Program-made: the position numbers and the translations under genes | Assembly: GCA_030549335.1 (NCBI GenBank) | Contig: CM060190.1 | Coordinates: 49,746,999 to 49,810,998 of the forward strand | Reading direction: 5' to 3' | Length of the DNA: 64,000 nucleotides | From: Pontederia crassipes | Taxonomy: Eukaryota > Streptophyta > Magnoliopsida > Commelinales > Pontederiaceae | The notes under the pieces: model-generated | Seen by the model: the letters and a program-made list of their open reading frames with translations, nothing else | Databases searched by the model: none | What the model was told of the DNA's origin: nothing | Shown here: positions 28,398 to 42,440 of the stretch, one piece after another | How the letters are laid out: each line of letters begins with the position of its first letter | Numbering within the stretch: position 1 is the stretch's first letter

Positions 28398-28823
28398 GTC
28401 AATGGAGTTCCAAGGGGTTGTGAGGAGCAAACGTAGGCGGCAGTACAGAAGAAGAGCGAATGTGTTTTCTGAAGAGTAAATAAGAGATGGTATGAGATCG
28501 AGGATAAAAGAGATAAAAGATAAGCATTTAGAAAAAAAGATAAACCTGATGGAGCAACGAGAGCCTCTCCAATGCACCCGCTTTATAGATATATAGATTA
28601 TTGTTCCTTTTCTCTCTATTTCTTCCATCAACCTTGAAGAGATGCATGAATTACCCTGAAAGAGGTGCATGCATTCCGACTCATACAAGAGATGGTGGTG
28701 CACGAGAGCCTGAAAAGGGAAGTGTATTAATGGTATATATATATATATTTTATTTATTTCACAAATATTTGATATACAATAAATGTATGTGAGTAAATGC
28801 CAGAACACAACTAGAAATTTAAT

Positions 28824-29376
28824 GCTAGATTTGTTGATGCTTTATTACGAATAAAAAGGTTCATAGTCTATAATGTAGTTGCGAAATTGCCTCGCGAATT
28901 TAACGATCAATTTTGCCTCCCAATGTGTTATGGAATTACAATTTTATTTTGTTTTTGCTGTTGACTAAGAAATACCAGTGTGAAAATAACAAAAATATAA
29001 ATAACATATTGGAGCATATAATCGACCAATTTCTTCTATGGTGTGTTTGGTTGTTTTATTTCCATTCCTTGGAATCATTAAGGGAATATTAGATTACCAC
29101 ACTTGGTTGGATATCATTTAGTAATGTAATTAGACATGTGACATTCTTCCATTCCCCCTTCCACTTTGTCTTTTTTACATTTCGACCTCTTCTAGTTGTT
29201 GCCCCCACTGGACCTTTGCCGAGAAAGAGAGAACGTGATAGTGTATGCTCCTGTTCGTCCTTCACAGCTAGAGAAGCGAAAGGTCCTAGTATGTGCTCCT
29301 AGTTGTCCTTCCCAAAGAGAGATAGAGGAGGAAGAGAGAGAAGCAACATGGTTTTGACGTGTGCTCTTGCTGATTT

Positions 29377-29423
<47 letters not shown>

Positions 29424-31197
29424 AGTACTCCTACTAGTTTGAGAAGAGAGAGAAAGAAGTAGCAACTTTGGCTTGCGCTGATTCTTTGTGTGAAGGAGAG
29501 AGGCATCAAATGTCTTAGCATTTTTTGCTTGTCTTTCACCACTATCGTCTTGCTTTATTTCATTTGATAGTTGTCGGCGCCATTTATGAAACAACAAAGT
29601 CTCTATGGTCAGCTCAACAACCTTAATGCGACCTCCCACCAGTAAGAGGATTTGGTTAATCCCTTGTCCCAATAGTTCCGAACTCCATAATCAAAAGTGT
29701 GAGATGGCTTTAAGTTCTTAAATTGAAACAAACATTGCAATTGATTTTACCTAGGAATGTGATTCCTAGAAATTACATTCCTTGGAATATTTAAATTTGA
29801 AGTAATGATATATATCTTAAACCAAACACGCCCATAGTTATATGGCGATGTGTCCTCTATATTATTAAGAAGTTAATTTGAAAAATAAAAATGTATGTTT
29901 CTTCTAGAGAAATTAATAACATTTTATGAAAAAATAATGACCATTAAGCTTGGATTCTCATCCGGATGCCATTAAATCTTATAATCCAAATATACAATTC
30001 TGAAATACAAAAAAAAATAAAAAAAAAATAAATGAAATGAAACATCGAAGGATCTATATATGCATTCACAGTTGAAGATATCTAACAACACAATAATTTC
30101 CTAATAAAAAAATCGGTATATTAAATAATGTTCAATATGTACATTGAATAATGTTCAATATATCATTTGTATAATCTAAAATTGGTATAGTTGTGTTTAT
30201 GCTCAATACACCTAACAACACTATCGACCTGATAATATAAATCTCCTATGTACTCATAGCCACAATGCTCTAATCATGCTCCAAAAAGTATCCATTGATT
30301 ATGTGTCAATCCTAGGAATAAATGGATGATGTCCTCAATCACAAACCTAAGTAGGGCACATAATCTATTTGAGTTAGATGTCAATCTTGATTTGGAGTGA
30401 GCTAGTTGGAACATGTCCTATCATGCCTTACAAGTCAAAGAAAGATACTAGATATTTATCATTAAAAATGATGATGTTTTAAGCATTTAAAACGATGAAT
30501 ATTTCTTCAGTCCTACGAATAAAAATACTATGGAAAGGACATATACTTTGAAAAGATTAAAATAGGTTCATAAAATTCTTTCAACCTCCATGAAATTGGT
30601 AAGATTGAATTCTCAATTTAACTTCCCATAACATCATTATAGGCTTTAATTTATCATATTTATTGTAATTTCTATTAGCGACATCTTAACCATATCTCTA
30701 AATTTCTATATGTTAGATAAGTCTTATCCTTAAACAAGTTCTTACACCGCAAGTTATTAGAAAGGACTCCAAGTGAAATATTATACAACCTAGACGTGCG
30801 AAATTTGTATGCTCTAGCTTTGGGAACTTTTCTCTAAAATGTATATAAGTAATGGAATCACGATCTTTTTATAAGTAATGGAATCACGATCTTTTTATTG
30901 AAATGTCATTATCTTGGGTTGGTCATAATTTTGACACAAATTTATATTCTGAAAACTTAATTAGCTCATTAATCATAATAGCAAAACTATTTTTTGTAAT
31001 TATATTTTAAGTGTGAAGAGGTGGACTTGCGGTGGTTAAGCTAATTCTTGTAGTAAATTTCTTGAATTTAGTCTAAAGGAAATTCTTAATTAACTTAAAG
31101 TGACATTAGTTTGATTATGAAATTATTTTTAATATAAATAATTATTAACTTCATTAGCAAGCATTGACAAATAACTCGAGCGACAAGAATGAACGAA

Positions 31198-31234
<37 letters not shown>

Positions 31235-31243
31235 ATGGAAAAT
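28824..31243 (+). other. Intron 1 sequence of unit B, first part
   Basis: Aligns with intron 1 of unit C from about 58180 on. It begins with a ~160 bp stretch that is open as RFVDALLRIKRF and is present in unit C but absent from unit A. It then holds the MITE-like element and AT-rich sequence, ending in a (TA)n run (31201-31232). Confidence 0.75.
29041..29832. mobile_element. MITE-like DNA transposon remnant, copy in unit B
   Basis: Same ends (GTGTGTTTGGTT left, AAACCAAACACGCC right) and the same intron position as in units A and C. It holds a pure (GA)n run at about 29379-29418. Confidence 0.6.
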
Positions 31244-33432
31244 TGATGTGGAAAATCATGGTCTATATTTTCAACACTCTTTCGCATGCATACAATACAC
31301 ATGGCACGATTATTCTTCTGATTAAGCACACACATGATGCCAACTTAACACATTTCAAACATTCTCCACATCCAGCCACTCATGTATTACTTTTATTCTG
31401 TCAGCAAGAAAGCTCATTTGGGTAAGTGTCCTTTGTAGGAAGGTGATGAGCTTTGGGAGATGAGGTAGAGTGACCGGATCACACACCATTCTCTACACAA
31501 ATGACGGGTGAACTACTTTTTGGCTGCAAAAGAAGCCCAACAACCAACAAGAAACATCACCTATGATTGAGGACCATCCAACTCCCCCACCTCCCTCATG
31601 CAAGGAAGCTTCTGGAGAGCGGTCCACAAAAACTTTAGGCGGCAAAAAGGTTGTAGCGGCAGGAGAAAACTGATAGAGGAACAAAGATGAGTAAGTGGAT
31701 AGATACAAAAAGGAGAGGAGGTTGAAAGAGGTGAGGAATTGATTCAGGGAGATTGCATCGAATCATCGAGAGAGAAATTGAGGGTGAGGAAGAACAATGT
31801 CTGTGTCGATATTCATGGGGAAATGTGTGTTCCCCCCATAAATGTTAACTAATCGGCCTTGCTGAGGCCGGGAGGTGCCTTATGTGTTTTGAATTTGTGT
31901 TCTTTAGTTGCACTTTCATCTTATTGCTTTCTGTGATTTGAACCGAATGTTGAGCTTCATTTCCTGTTTAATGATATCCGCTCGATCCTTGTTTCATTGT
32001 GTATCTCTTTATTTTTTTTGGATCTGTATTTGGATTTGAGTTCGTGAATTGTCTTCACCTTGCACCCCCAATCATAGGGACATTAAATGCTTCACGTAGA
32101 GAAATATAGCTTTGGTGAAGAGGATTTTCAGCGTGGTTTTCTTATTTTTCCTCATAGATGTAATCTTGGGGGAATTCTTGAATCATTGCTGCCTTGCACC
32201 CCCGATCATAGGGACATTAGAGACTCCATGCGACCGAAAATAGAGAAATTCAGCTTTGGCATACAATGGTTTGTGGTTCAGATTTTTGTAGAGTTAATGG
32301 CAGTTCTTCATGGTTTGGCTTTGACATCGTTCATTTTCTGATCTGCGACTTGAGGAGGTTGTGTGAATTCTGAGTTTTTGACAATAAATGACCGCATTGA
32401 GTTGGGGACTCAGATTATCTTAGACGGATTCAGAGAGTGTTCATGTATTCCTTCTTCGTCACTATTATTTTTTATTCATTTTGTTTACGAAAAGTTCTAC
32501 CCCAGAGGGGACATTCTCTTATCCTCATTCGTAATCGTCGACCTGAGCAGGGTGGATAACAAATGAATTATTTCTAAAGAGCTTCTAGTAATCCTAGACT
32601 GTATTTTCTGAATCGATAATTTCTTCCCCTTTCAAATCGTCTAAGTAGTCTCGGTGATACACTAGTCCCTTACTTTCAACCCGGGAGGGTGGTCTATATT
32701 CCACCAAGGCAAGCGCGAGCTGATCGAAGTCGACTTTTCTTAAGTGTATTTCTTTTGAATGCTTGGTACTAAGAGAGACGTTAACTCAAATCCAAAAAGA
32801 AAGGAAGCTCGATTTGTATCTTGGAGCATCGTACGCGAGAGCGATGATTGCACCCACCTTATGAACCCCTTTCACGTGTGCAACACAGGCTTTCCACCAA
32901 CAACGAGGGTGTGGTAATGGAGTCGAGTGTCTTCCCCACTAGGATTGACCAAATATGCATGTGAAGAGGCATTCGGTACTATTTATCCTGTAGCAAAAGC
33001 ACCTCCCATAAGTCCTCATCATGTGTTCCCAATCGATTTTCCCTCACTTTCTTTAGATTTAATGTCGTCTCCGTACTATTTATCCATATAATCTCAAAAA
33101 CAACAAAAACACTTAACTTCTTTTATCTCATTCCGCTATCATTCTCTCTCTTATTTTCAGCATTGCTTTTACTCGTCGATCTTGTTCCTAAGAGTCTTTT
33201 CGAGAATTTCGCAAATACCGTTCCCCGTGGATCGAACCTCAAATGCTACAATGATGCACCATACGCTTGTGGATCGTATTTTGATAATGTAGAGAGATTA
33301 TAAATTTTAAAACTTCATTCAACATCTTTTCTGTGTTCAAGAATAACACGCCAGGGTAAAGGAAAGACCTATGTCTTAGAGGCTCAAACCCCCTTACAGG
33401 CGACATTCTATATATATACTATATGCGAGTCA
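31244..33432. mobile_element. Solo LTR in intron 1 of unit B (2,189 bp)
   Basis: Begins TGATGTGGAAAATC and ends TGCGAGTCA, flanked by AAAAT on both sides (31239-31243 and 33433-33437). The intron reads on without it in unit C (CATAGAAAATCAACAAG). Near the right end is CCCCGTGGATCGAAC, a phrase of the kind found close to LTR ends in Tat/Athila-like gypsy elements. Two related ~55 bp blocks (about 32070 and 32200, each with ATCATAGGGACATTA) lie inside. No pol reading frame. Confidence 0.82.
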
Positions 33433-33610
33433 AAAATCAACAAGAAAATCTTAAAGTGGAATTTCTTGAGATGTGATGTTGCTTATCTAAAATTATTATT
33501 AAAACATGAAATTTTATGCAATGTTATAATTCATATAATATTCACATGTAAACTACTATTATCTTCTTTCATTTATCTTATTTTAGGAATAGCATGCACA
33601 ATGAAACAAT

Positions 33611-36191
33611 TGTAACATTTTTTTTAAAAAAGGTGGAATTTGTTTAAAATTTAAGGGCAATTTTGACATTTTGCAGGAACTGACAGCAGAAAGAAAAAAA
33701 TAATAAAGTGACCGTGTGGAAAGAGAAAAAAAAGGATCGTAACCGCGAGCCATTCTCCAGCTGCCACCCCTTTCGACGCTCCGTTCTCCTCCATCCGGCC
33801 ATCGTTTTTCATGTGTGAGGTGTCTTTGGAAAGAGGACGACGGGACGAACATTTTGCAAAGGGTTAGGAGATTATTGGTCCACTGTGCACGACACAACGA
33901 GCTTAGAACACGAGGAGATGAAAATTTTGCCGACGATGATTCTGGCGACTCTTTCGGCTCCGCACTGATCCTTCTCCTAATAAGTTGTACATCATTCTTA
34001 GGTCGATTAGAATTATTTTGAGGGGTTTTAATCATGTCTTTGATCCAAATTACGTAGGAGACTGAAATTGGGACTTTCCGGTGAACTTTTTCGGCGACCT
34101 ATCCGGCGAACCGATGGGGAACTCTGGCCAAACTCATCTCGATGTTCTGGTAGGTGCACACATGAGGAAAAAAGAAATCAGATTGCTGTCCGTATAATAA
34201 TTAGTCGCTAATTTTTCTTTTAGGTTCGTAGGTTTCGGATTCCGATCGTTCTCCGGCAACCTTTCCGGCGACTCGTTCTCGTATCGCGGTTGGTAAGTGA
34301 ATAAGAATGTGCATGTGATTGGATTTCATCTATGTGGACAAATTTAAAGTAACTTTATTTTATTATTGATGAAGAAGGCGTTCGGTGGCTTTTCGATGAT
34401 TTGACGGGTGCGGCGGTGATTTTGAGAGCGGTGGCTATAGTGGTTGTGGTATGAATGCTCGGATAACTAAAAGTGAATTTTTATAATGTAGTGAAAGTTC
34501 TAATTGGAAGTTGTCTTAAAAATTGATTTGAACTTCGCTTATAGAGTTTGTTAATCAGAGGCGACGGTTCGATTGTTTAGATTCAATTAGGCGGTTACTA
34601 GATGATGATGCCTTCTTTTTCTTCTCGATAAGTATTTTAGCAAATCCATAATATGACTTGGCTTATGATAAGTATATTGAGTTATTGCGAAGAGTGAATT
34701 ATCAATTAATTTTTTATAATATTAATTTACCAAGTAATGAATGTGATAGGTTGTGTTACTTTTAATTGTATTTGGATGAGGGGATAATTTGGGCACTCGA
34801 CGAATTCAAGGTGAGGGAACTTATCTCAATTGATATGAACCACTTAAATTCCTTTGAGTAATGATATTGTCCCATCCGATGTGGGACTAATTTTCGTGAT
34901 AGTTTTTTCCCATGTCAAAATCATATTTATTCGTATGCTTCTTATGTGTGCTCTCATATGACTTGTAATGTTTTATTATGAACTGTGGAAGTCTTTAATT
35001 GATAGATGTTTCTCTTGTCATCTGAAATGAAGGATTTCCTTTTGAAATGAAATGTTCCTTTAGTATAATGATTTCAAGTTTTATATTTTCATTTTGAAAT
35101 TGCATTCATGCATTACATGTAAAATCCACCTAAGGCGGAGTGTTTTCATCTCGGAGGATTGGCCATCTTCGGGTAGAGCGATTTGGGGCTCGGTATGCTC
35201 TGTGTCAATGGGATACGAAGTGCAGGTTCAACACCCTATGTCAATATAGTGATACGAAAGGTAGAATTAGAACAACCATCCTGTGTCAATGGGATACAAG
35301 GATGGAAAGAAGAGATAAGAAGCCCTGTGTCAATGGGATACGAGGGACAGAGTTGGAACAACCATCCTGTGTTAATGGGATACGAGGGATGAGATTGATT
35401 CATCCATTGAGGAGATTGGATATCCATATTTGATGATGTTTCTCCAAGTTTTATGATGTTATGTTATTATGATACATGTGCATCCATAGCATTCATTTTG
35501 GTATGATCATTATTTTAATGAATTTTCTTGAAGAAATGAGAAGGGTTTGGAATAATTTCTGAAAATGAAAAGGTTAGTTTTTTCTTTGCTGTTTTAATAT
35601 TTGAGATAGTCATTTTACTCAATGAGTCTCTTTATGCTCACTCCTCTTATTTAATTCTTTTCAAGTAATGAATGAAAACTTGCATAACATCAAATAAGGA
35701 TTGTAAAAGAGCTAGTAAATGAGCATGTGTCAGAGGCATGATTATTGAGTTTCATTATATGAATTTATTACTTGATGAATGTTTTGAAAGATTTTGGAAA
35801 TGTTGAATAATTATGTGGAGCGAAGGACGCTCACGTTAGATAGTTTATGAGCATCTGGCTCGTGATCTTGATTTGAGGGTGAGCTTGAGACTCACTATTT
35901 TGGGCATGTGTCCCATCATTTTATCTATACGATGAATTGCCAGTAATGTCCTTATAATTGCCTGTGATGATTAAAGTTTTGAAGTTAATTGTTGTAATGA
36001 GATATATATATGAATTATTGTATATGACGAATAGAAGAATTTACGCATACATCATGTCAAAATTTTTAAAAATCTCCAGAGTTAGTTTACTTTTTGAAAT
36101 GTTGGTTTCATTGAAGATTTGAATTTGAATTTAAATGATTGATTTTCTAGTTTCACCCCTTTGGCGCCAAAATTAGTAGAAGGGTGTCACA
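33611..36191 (+). repeat. 5' LTR of the gypsy fossil (2,581 bp)
   Basis: Contains several copies of a CTGTGTCAATGGGATAC word spaced by 30-60 bases (about 35200-35390), also found in the 3' LTR (about 48285-48500). The open frame at 35140-35433 is a product of that repeat. Confidence 0.92.
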
Positions 36192-38294
36192 AGTTACCGT
36201 ATCAGAGATTAGAGATTAGATCCAAATCACGGAGTGTGGGTAGAAATGGGTACTTGTATGTTATGCTTGTGTATGTATTATTACATTTGAAATCTTTATG
36301 AAAAAAATTGCATAGTGAAATTTATGTCATGTGCATATATATATGAACTAGAACATAATGGACAATATTATGCTGAATTATTTTTATATTATGTTATAAG
36401 ATTATTGTTAGTGAGTAAACTTAATGGGATATTGATATGAATGAAATTATATGTTAAACGTTTAAAGGAACCATCGTGCCAGGAGGTATGATGGGTAGAT
36501 ATATTGTTGTAATGAGTTGTTAAGTAATGATTTTAGCGATTAGATTTTATGGGATTCACTAAGGAAGTTTGTGGTATTAAATGCAGCATGACACCCACGA
36601 CCCGACAGAAAGGTCATGTTGGAGTGGACGGTTCAGGAGGATTTGGGACCGGAGTTGGCTCCCATGTGGGAGAAACTCGCGATGAGATCCGAGTCGAGCC
36701 ACAAGCACAGCTTAGGGGATCTATGCCACTTGCCCTTGATGTTAAGGCTTTGCCTAGTCACATTGACTTACTTGTGCACCAAATTAAGTTGAATGGTGTG
36801 GTTGAATTTGAAGGAGAGCAAGATCCTGCTAAGGCTAAGGCATGGTTGAAACAATTGGAACGTGTGTTTAAGATGATGGGTTTAAGTGATGATAAGAAGA
36901 TGTCATGCATTGAGTTTTTACCAACTAAGGGTGCTTTGTCCTGGTGGGAGGACAAATATGAAGAATTGGACATGAGATGAGTTCAAGAAGGAATTCTACA
37001 GTTTTTACATTCCAATTTCACATAGTGCTAAGAAGGTCAAAGACTTTATAAATTTGAGATAGGAGGAGGATTCAGTGGCAACTTATACTATCAAATTTGA
37101 ACAGTTGTGTAAGTTTTGTTCAGGATTAGTGTCAACGGATGAGGAGAAGAAGATCATTTACATGGAGAAGCTAGCACATAGGATCAAAACTCAAATTGCT
37201 TGCATTGAATGTAGGACATATGTGGAAGCAAACAATTTGGCACTTAAGGCTGAGGAACAAATGGAGGAAAGCAAAATGTGGGCAAATCGCAACAAAAAGA
37301 GACAAGAAATCGGTCAAGGTAACTCCAATCTAAAGAGGGAAAGAGTGGATGCATACTTTCAGCCACTATCATTTAGAGGGATACCTAGCATGACTGGAGG
37401 ACGAGGTAATCAGAGGGCTGATTTAAGGACTCATGATCGGGGAAATCAAATGAGAGATCATAGTATGGTGTGGCACCTGTGGAAAGCGTGACTCGAGCAA
37501 ATGCTGGTCTAACACGAGCAGAGTACCTACATGCTTTAATTGTGGTGAGAAAGGGTATAAGAAATTTGAATGTACCAAATTAGCAGCTGCTACATAGGTT
37601 TCAGATGCTCGTGGTGGATCACGGATTGCTCCACAGCAGGTTGGTACTACAGTGAGGATCCCATCTACTAGTTCCCGAAATAAGGGAAAAGTTATTACCG
37701 ACCGCTAGTCCTGAGGTGGTTACAGGTTTGATTCTCATCAATAAGAAGTATATGACTATTTTATTTGACCCCGGTGCATGATATTCATTTGTTTCATATG
37801 CATGCGTATCCTTGTTGGATATGGAGCCTTTTCCCTTATCCGTTGATATGTTTGTTGTCCTACCCTCAGACACGCTTTGATTGCTAGACAAGTATACAAG
37901 GAATGTGTGCTTATGATATGTGATAAAGAATTTCTGACTAATCTTATTGTTATAGACATACAGGGATTTGATGTCATTTTAGGCATGGATTGGCTTTCCA
38001 CTTATCGGGCAATGGTGGATTGTTTTGCTAAAGAAGTGAAATTGACATTGCCTTGTAGTGAGGAGGTAATTTTCAGGGGGTGATAAGAGAATGCTACCTA
38101 CTTATGTGATATCCACTATGGTAGTCAGAAAAATACTACTTGAAGGGTGTGATGCTTACTTAGCTCATATTCATGATTTGAATCGTGAGCCACCTAAGCT
38201 TGAAGAGTTGCTTATTGTTCAGGAGTTTTCTGGTATTTTTCTCGAGGCATTGCTTACCCTTTTAGCCTCTAGTTTAGCATTTATAATTCAGTTT

Positions 38295-41200
38295 TGATAA
38301 TTTTTCAAAAATCCAAAAATAGTTATCATTTTTTGCCATTTAAAGAAATCAGTTTGAACTTTCTTTTAATTTCTTGGAATTTTAACTTGAGTTAAGGCTA
38401 ATCTAAATTGTTTAGGGAGTCTTAGGCTTCAAATCACTGTGGATATGATATTTGGGTAGACTACAATTGACCTGTATACTTGCAGTAGAAAGTGAATTAG
38501 GGAGTCAAAATCAAAATTGAAAAAATCTGAAATTTGACCCCAAAATCAGCAAGTTATCACTACACTCCTCAATTTCACTATCACTGGCCTCACACGGAGG
38601 TTGCACAACAAACCTCCATAGTCATCCACTCTCAAGTGACAAATCACTCTTGTAAGCTCCTCAACAGGAGAGATCATGCCTAAATCCTCTGGTGTCACAT
38701 AATTTTTGAACTTTGGGCTTAGTGCATCAGCAACTATATTTGCTTTTCCTGTATGATACTCCATTGTTAGGTCATAATCTTTAATGAACTCCATCCATTT
38801 TCATTGTCTCTGATTTGATTCTTTTTGTGTCTTCAACTCTTTCAAACTTTTGTGGTCAGTGAAAATTTGAACATGCTCATCATATAAGTAATGTCTTCAT
38901 ATCTTCAACGCAAATATTATAGTCGCCAACTCTAAGTCATGAGTAGGATAATTGACTTCATGTGATTTCAATTTTCTCGATGTATAAGCAATTACCTTCC
39001 CATGTTACAGCAAGACACATCCAAGTCCCTAACGTGAAGCATCACTATAAATCACAAAATTTTCTCTACCTTCTAGTAAAGTCAAAATTAGTGCTGACAC
39101 CAATCTATTCTTCAATTCCTAAAAGCATCTCATACTTCTCTGTCCAAACAAATTTGGCATTCTTCCTTAGCAACTGAGTAAGTGGTCCTGCAATGGTAGA
39201 GAAGCCCTGCACAAACTTCCTATAATAACCTGCCAATTCAAGAAAACTACAAACCTCTCTTGCATTTCTTGGTGCTTCCCACTTCATAATAGCTTCTATC
39301 TTGGAAGGATCGACTAACACTCCATCAGCTGATATGACATGCCCCACAAACACCATTATATCTATTCAGAACTCACATTTGGAAAACTTAGCAAGCAACT
39401 TGTTCTGTCTCAAAGTCTTCAACACTGCCCTTAACTGTTGCTCATGTTCACTTTTGCTAGATGAATAGATTAAAATATCATCAATAAACACAATGACAAA
39501 TACATCAAGAAAATCTCGAAGCACTATATTCATCAAACCCATGAATGCTGCAGGAGCATTCATCAACCCGAATGGCACAACAAGAAATTTGTAATGCCCA
39601 TATCTAGTGCGAAATGCGGTTTTCTTCACATCCTCATCTCTGATCCGCAACTGGTGATATCCAGACCTCAAGTCAATCTTGGAGAAGACCTTCGAACCAT
39701 GCAATTGATCAAACAAATAATCTATTCTCGGTAAGAGATATCGATTCTTTATGGTGATCTTATTCAGCTGTCTATAGTCAATGCACATCCTCATTAAGTC
39801 ATCTTTCTTCTTCACAAATAGTATAGGAGCTCCCCAAGGTGACACTAGGTCGACTAAAACCCAAATAAAGCAACTTTTGTAATTGCTTCTTCAACTCCTC
39901 AAGCTAAATAGGTGCCATTCTATATGGAGGAATGGAGATTGGTGTTGTACCTGGAATCAACTCTATTTCAAAATTCATCTCTCTTTGTGGTTCATCTAAC
40001 TTAATTATGGATGGAATGGAATAAGTTATCATTATATTGTCAATTTTAATTCAACTTGAAAATGGCCTGTTATCATAGCAATATAAACTAGAACTAATAA
40101 TCATATTCTCATATGGTTGATTAGTTAAGTTGAATTAGAAATGGTCCTGACTGAAATCAAGTCAACATTAAGTTCAAAATTTAGTTCCTTGCTGATTTTC
40201 AATAATTTAGTGAAATATGAAATGATAACATTCAATTTCACTTTGAAAATGAGGGAAATGCTTCAATCAATTAAACAGGGATGAAATCAATCTAATATTA
40301 GTGCAAACACTCCTTCGTTTATCTCTAAACTACAAGAGGATTTTAAATCAGCCCCTCAGCTGTAAATTCAAATGAAATCCACATTATCACTAATGGATTG
40401 GATAGAAATCAGCACTCAATTACATATGAAACTCAGCACTTGCATTTGTTTCTTGGTTCATCTCTGAACAGCAAGATAACCTTAATTCACCTCTCAGTGA
40501 TCAAATGAAATCAGAGGTTACAATAACAAAGAAGAGTCCTACAGAATTTTCAAGAAATCAACAAAAGAATTTCAGAAATCAACATTAAGAGTTGCAACAA
40601 TTCAGGGAATTAAACCTTGGAAGTACCATTGTCCCTTGATTCATTTTTGAACAAGAGGAAACCATAGGATTAGCTACTTAGCTGCTAAGAAATCAGGGGT
40701 CTTACAATGATATCAGATTTTGAGAATCAGAAACTAGAAATGCAATTCAGAATTTAGATTTCAGGAAATCAGAATTGAAATCAGAAATTAGCAATGACAA
40801 CTTGAAATGTTTGCAATAATTCATGGATTGAAACCTTAGAAACTTCATTGTCTTTTGATTCATTTCTGAACAAGAATAGAACCATAAGCAACCTCTCAGT
40901 TATTAATTCAATTAGGGTTCCACAATAATGAAAACATATTTCAACAATTCAGGAATTCAGAAATAAGGAAAATCATATTTCAGAAATCAGAAAAATCAGA
41001 TTTCAGAAATCAGGAAAATCATATTCTAATTGGAATTAAATCTAGAAACTTGGCATTGATTCTCAATTCATTTCTGAACAAGAATGGATCAAAGAACAAC
41101 CTCTCAGTTATAAATACAAGTAGGATCTTGCAACGACAAGAACGGATTCGTATGAGTTTGGAAATCAGTTGTAAAACCAGAAATCAGATTTCAGTGCAAG

Positions 41201-42440
41201 AAATCAGATTTGTCCCTAATCCATCCACAACTAATCTAGACTACTATCCTATTCTAGGAGACATAGAGTTTAGCTCCTCATAATTACAAATATAGATTCA
41301 AAATAGAATGAAGAACAGAAGCTAATCATCTTGATTTTGAGGGCTGCTCTATAGAAATCAGCAACCCTTTTGCAGACTTCAGCTCCACTTCCAGCACCAA
41401 TTCCTGCAATGGCCGGCCTCCCCTTGATTCCAGGGTTTTTTCAGCTTATATATGGCTTTTAATCACCCTTAAATCAGCATCCAAATGTTCCTTAGCCTCT
41501 GATATGAGCCACCTGTCCAGGGCCTAAAAATCCAACTGTTGTGACAGCTTTTGGACAACAAAAAGTAGGTGGTCCCCCTTTGCTTTTCCAACCTTTTTCA
41601 GCTCCATTCACCTGCTAGAAGAGAAAGAACACCAAACATCAAAGTCCTCAAATAGAAAATAAACAAATAAGGATGAGGACAACTACTAGAATCAGCTCAA
41701 ACATCAAATAGGATTTAGTGTTGTGCAGAAATGAAAACCAAAATCAAAACAAATGATTTTTGGAACCCAGAAATGATAACTTTGCACTAATCATGAAAAT
41801 TATCCAAATAAAAGTGATTCAAGACATTAAATGCATCAAAATGATTAATGTGGCAAGTGAATGAGGTCATAAATAAAATGTAGATAGGATTTCATAGTGT
41901 TGATAACTTAGTGACCCGGAATAATAACTTTTAGCCACTAAAATGATAACTTGTCATAACTTTTGTTGTGGTTATTCAAATGAGATCAAATTTGAACAGC
42001 AATGAGTTAAGACAGTGTTTTAGTGATTGCTTAATGCCTTTGTGCAGATTTGATAGTTTTGCATATCAAAATGACAATTTTGCCCTTAAATGATAACTTG
42101 GCATTGAAAAATGATAACTTGTGAAATAGATTGATAATTTTGCACAAGTTGAAATATGATCATTCAAATATGATTCATTCATGATGGCAGTGGATTTAGG
42201 GCAAGAAAATCACTGAAAATAAGCTCAAATAGAAAAATGATAACTTGCACATTGAAATGATAACTTTGCATAGAATTGACATATTTATGGATTTTGACAA
42301 TTCAGAGCCTCTATGCATATGAAAGCAAGTATAAAATGAGAAAGATCAACTACTTATCACAATCCTTACATTCCAAACATAATTGGCCAAAAGTTATGTA
42401 AAATAGGGGCTCTATATGGGTGAAATGCATCTAAAATGGG
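38295..42440 (-). mobile_element. Second gypsy fossil nested in the first, minus strand
   Basis: Outer pol sequence stops at about 38294 and different sequence starts with TGATAATTTTTC. On the minus strand, about 39900-38550 carries a gypsy reverse transcriptase ([17 protein letters not shown] and FIDDILIYS motifs) followed by RNase H (ending VADAL). No integrase follows, so it is a partial element, with several breaks. The right part (about 40000-42440) is AT-rich with TGATAACTT words and tandem blocks of about 200 bp. The right boundary was not found exactly. Confidence 0.75.
40280..41290. repeat. Four to five diverged tandem copies of a ~200 bp block
   Basis: Each copy holds a TTCATTTCTGAACAAGAA-type phrase followed by an AACCTCTCAGT-type phrase (near 40460, 40640, 40860 and 41060, with a weaker one near 40330). 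It lies within the nested minus-strand gypsy fossil, upstream of its pol. Confidence 0.65.

Larger units (their letters stand above)
26980..28823. repeat. Foldback: inverted duplication of promoter and exon 1
   Basis: Left arm about 26980-27593 (promoter plus exon 1 start), right arm about 28185-28823 in reverse. The unpaired middle (about 27594-28184) is the remainder of the inverted exon 1. The right junction (about 28821-28824) joins the inverted 5' flank to intron 1 sequence over a shared ATG/CTAG overlap. A transcript from the left promoter across this region would contain both arms. Confidence 0.85.

Noticed and set aside
31244-33432. Host gene or complete small LTR element in unit B intron 1
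   Set aside because: No convincing reading frame and no paired terminal direct repeats seen; TG..CA ends and the AAAAT duplication fit one LTR.
35140-35433. Repetitive open frame with CVNGI repeats
   Set aside because: Product of the tandem CTGTGTCAATGGGATAC words in the gypsy LTR.
38262-38294. Left end of the nested gypsy fragment placed near 38258
   Set aside because: Outer pol-like sequence continues to about 38294, so the boundary was moved to the TGATAA at 38295.
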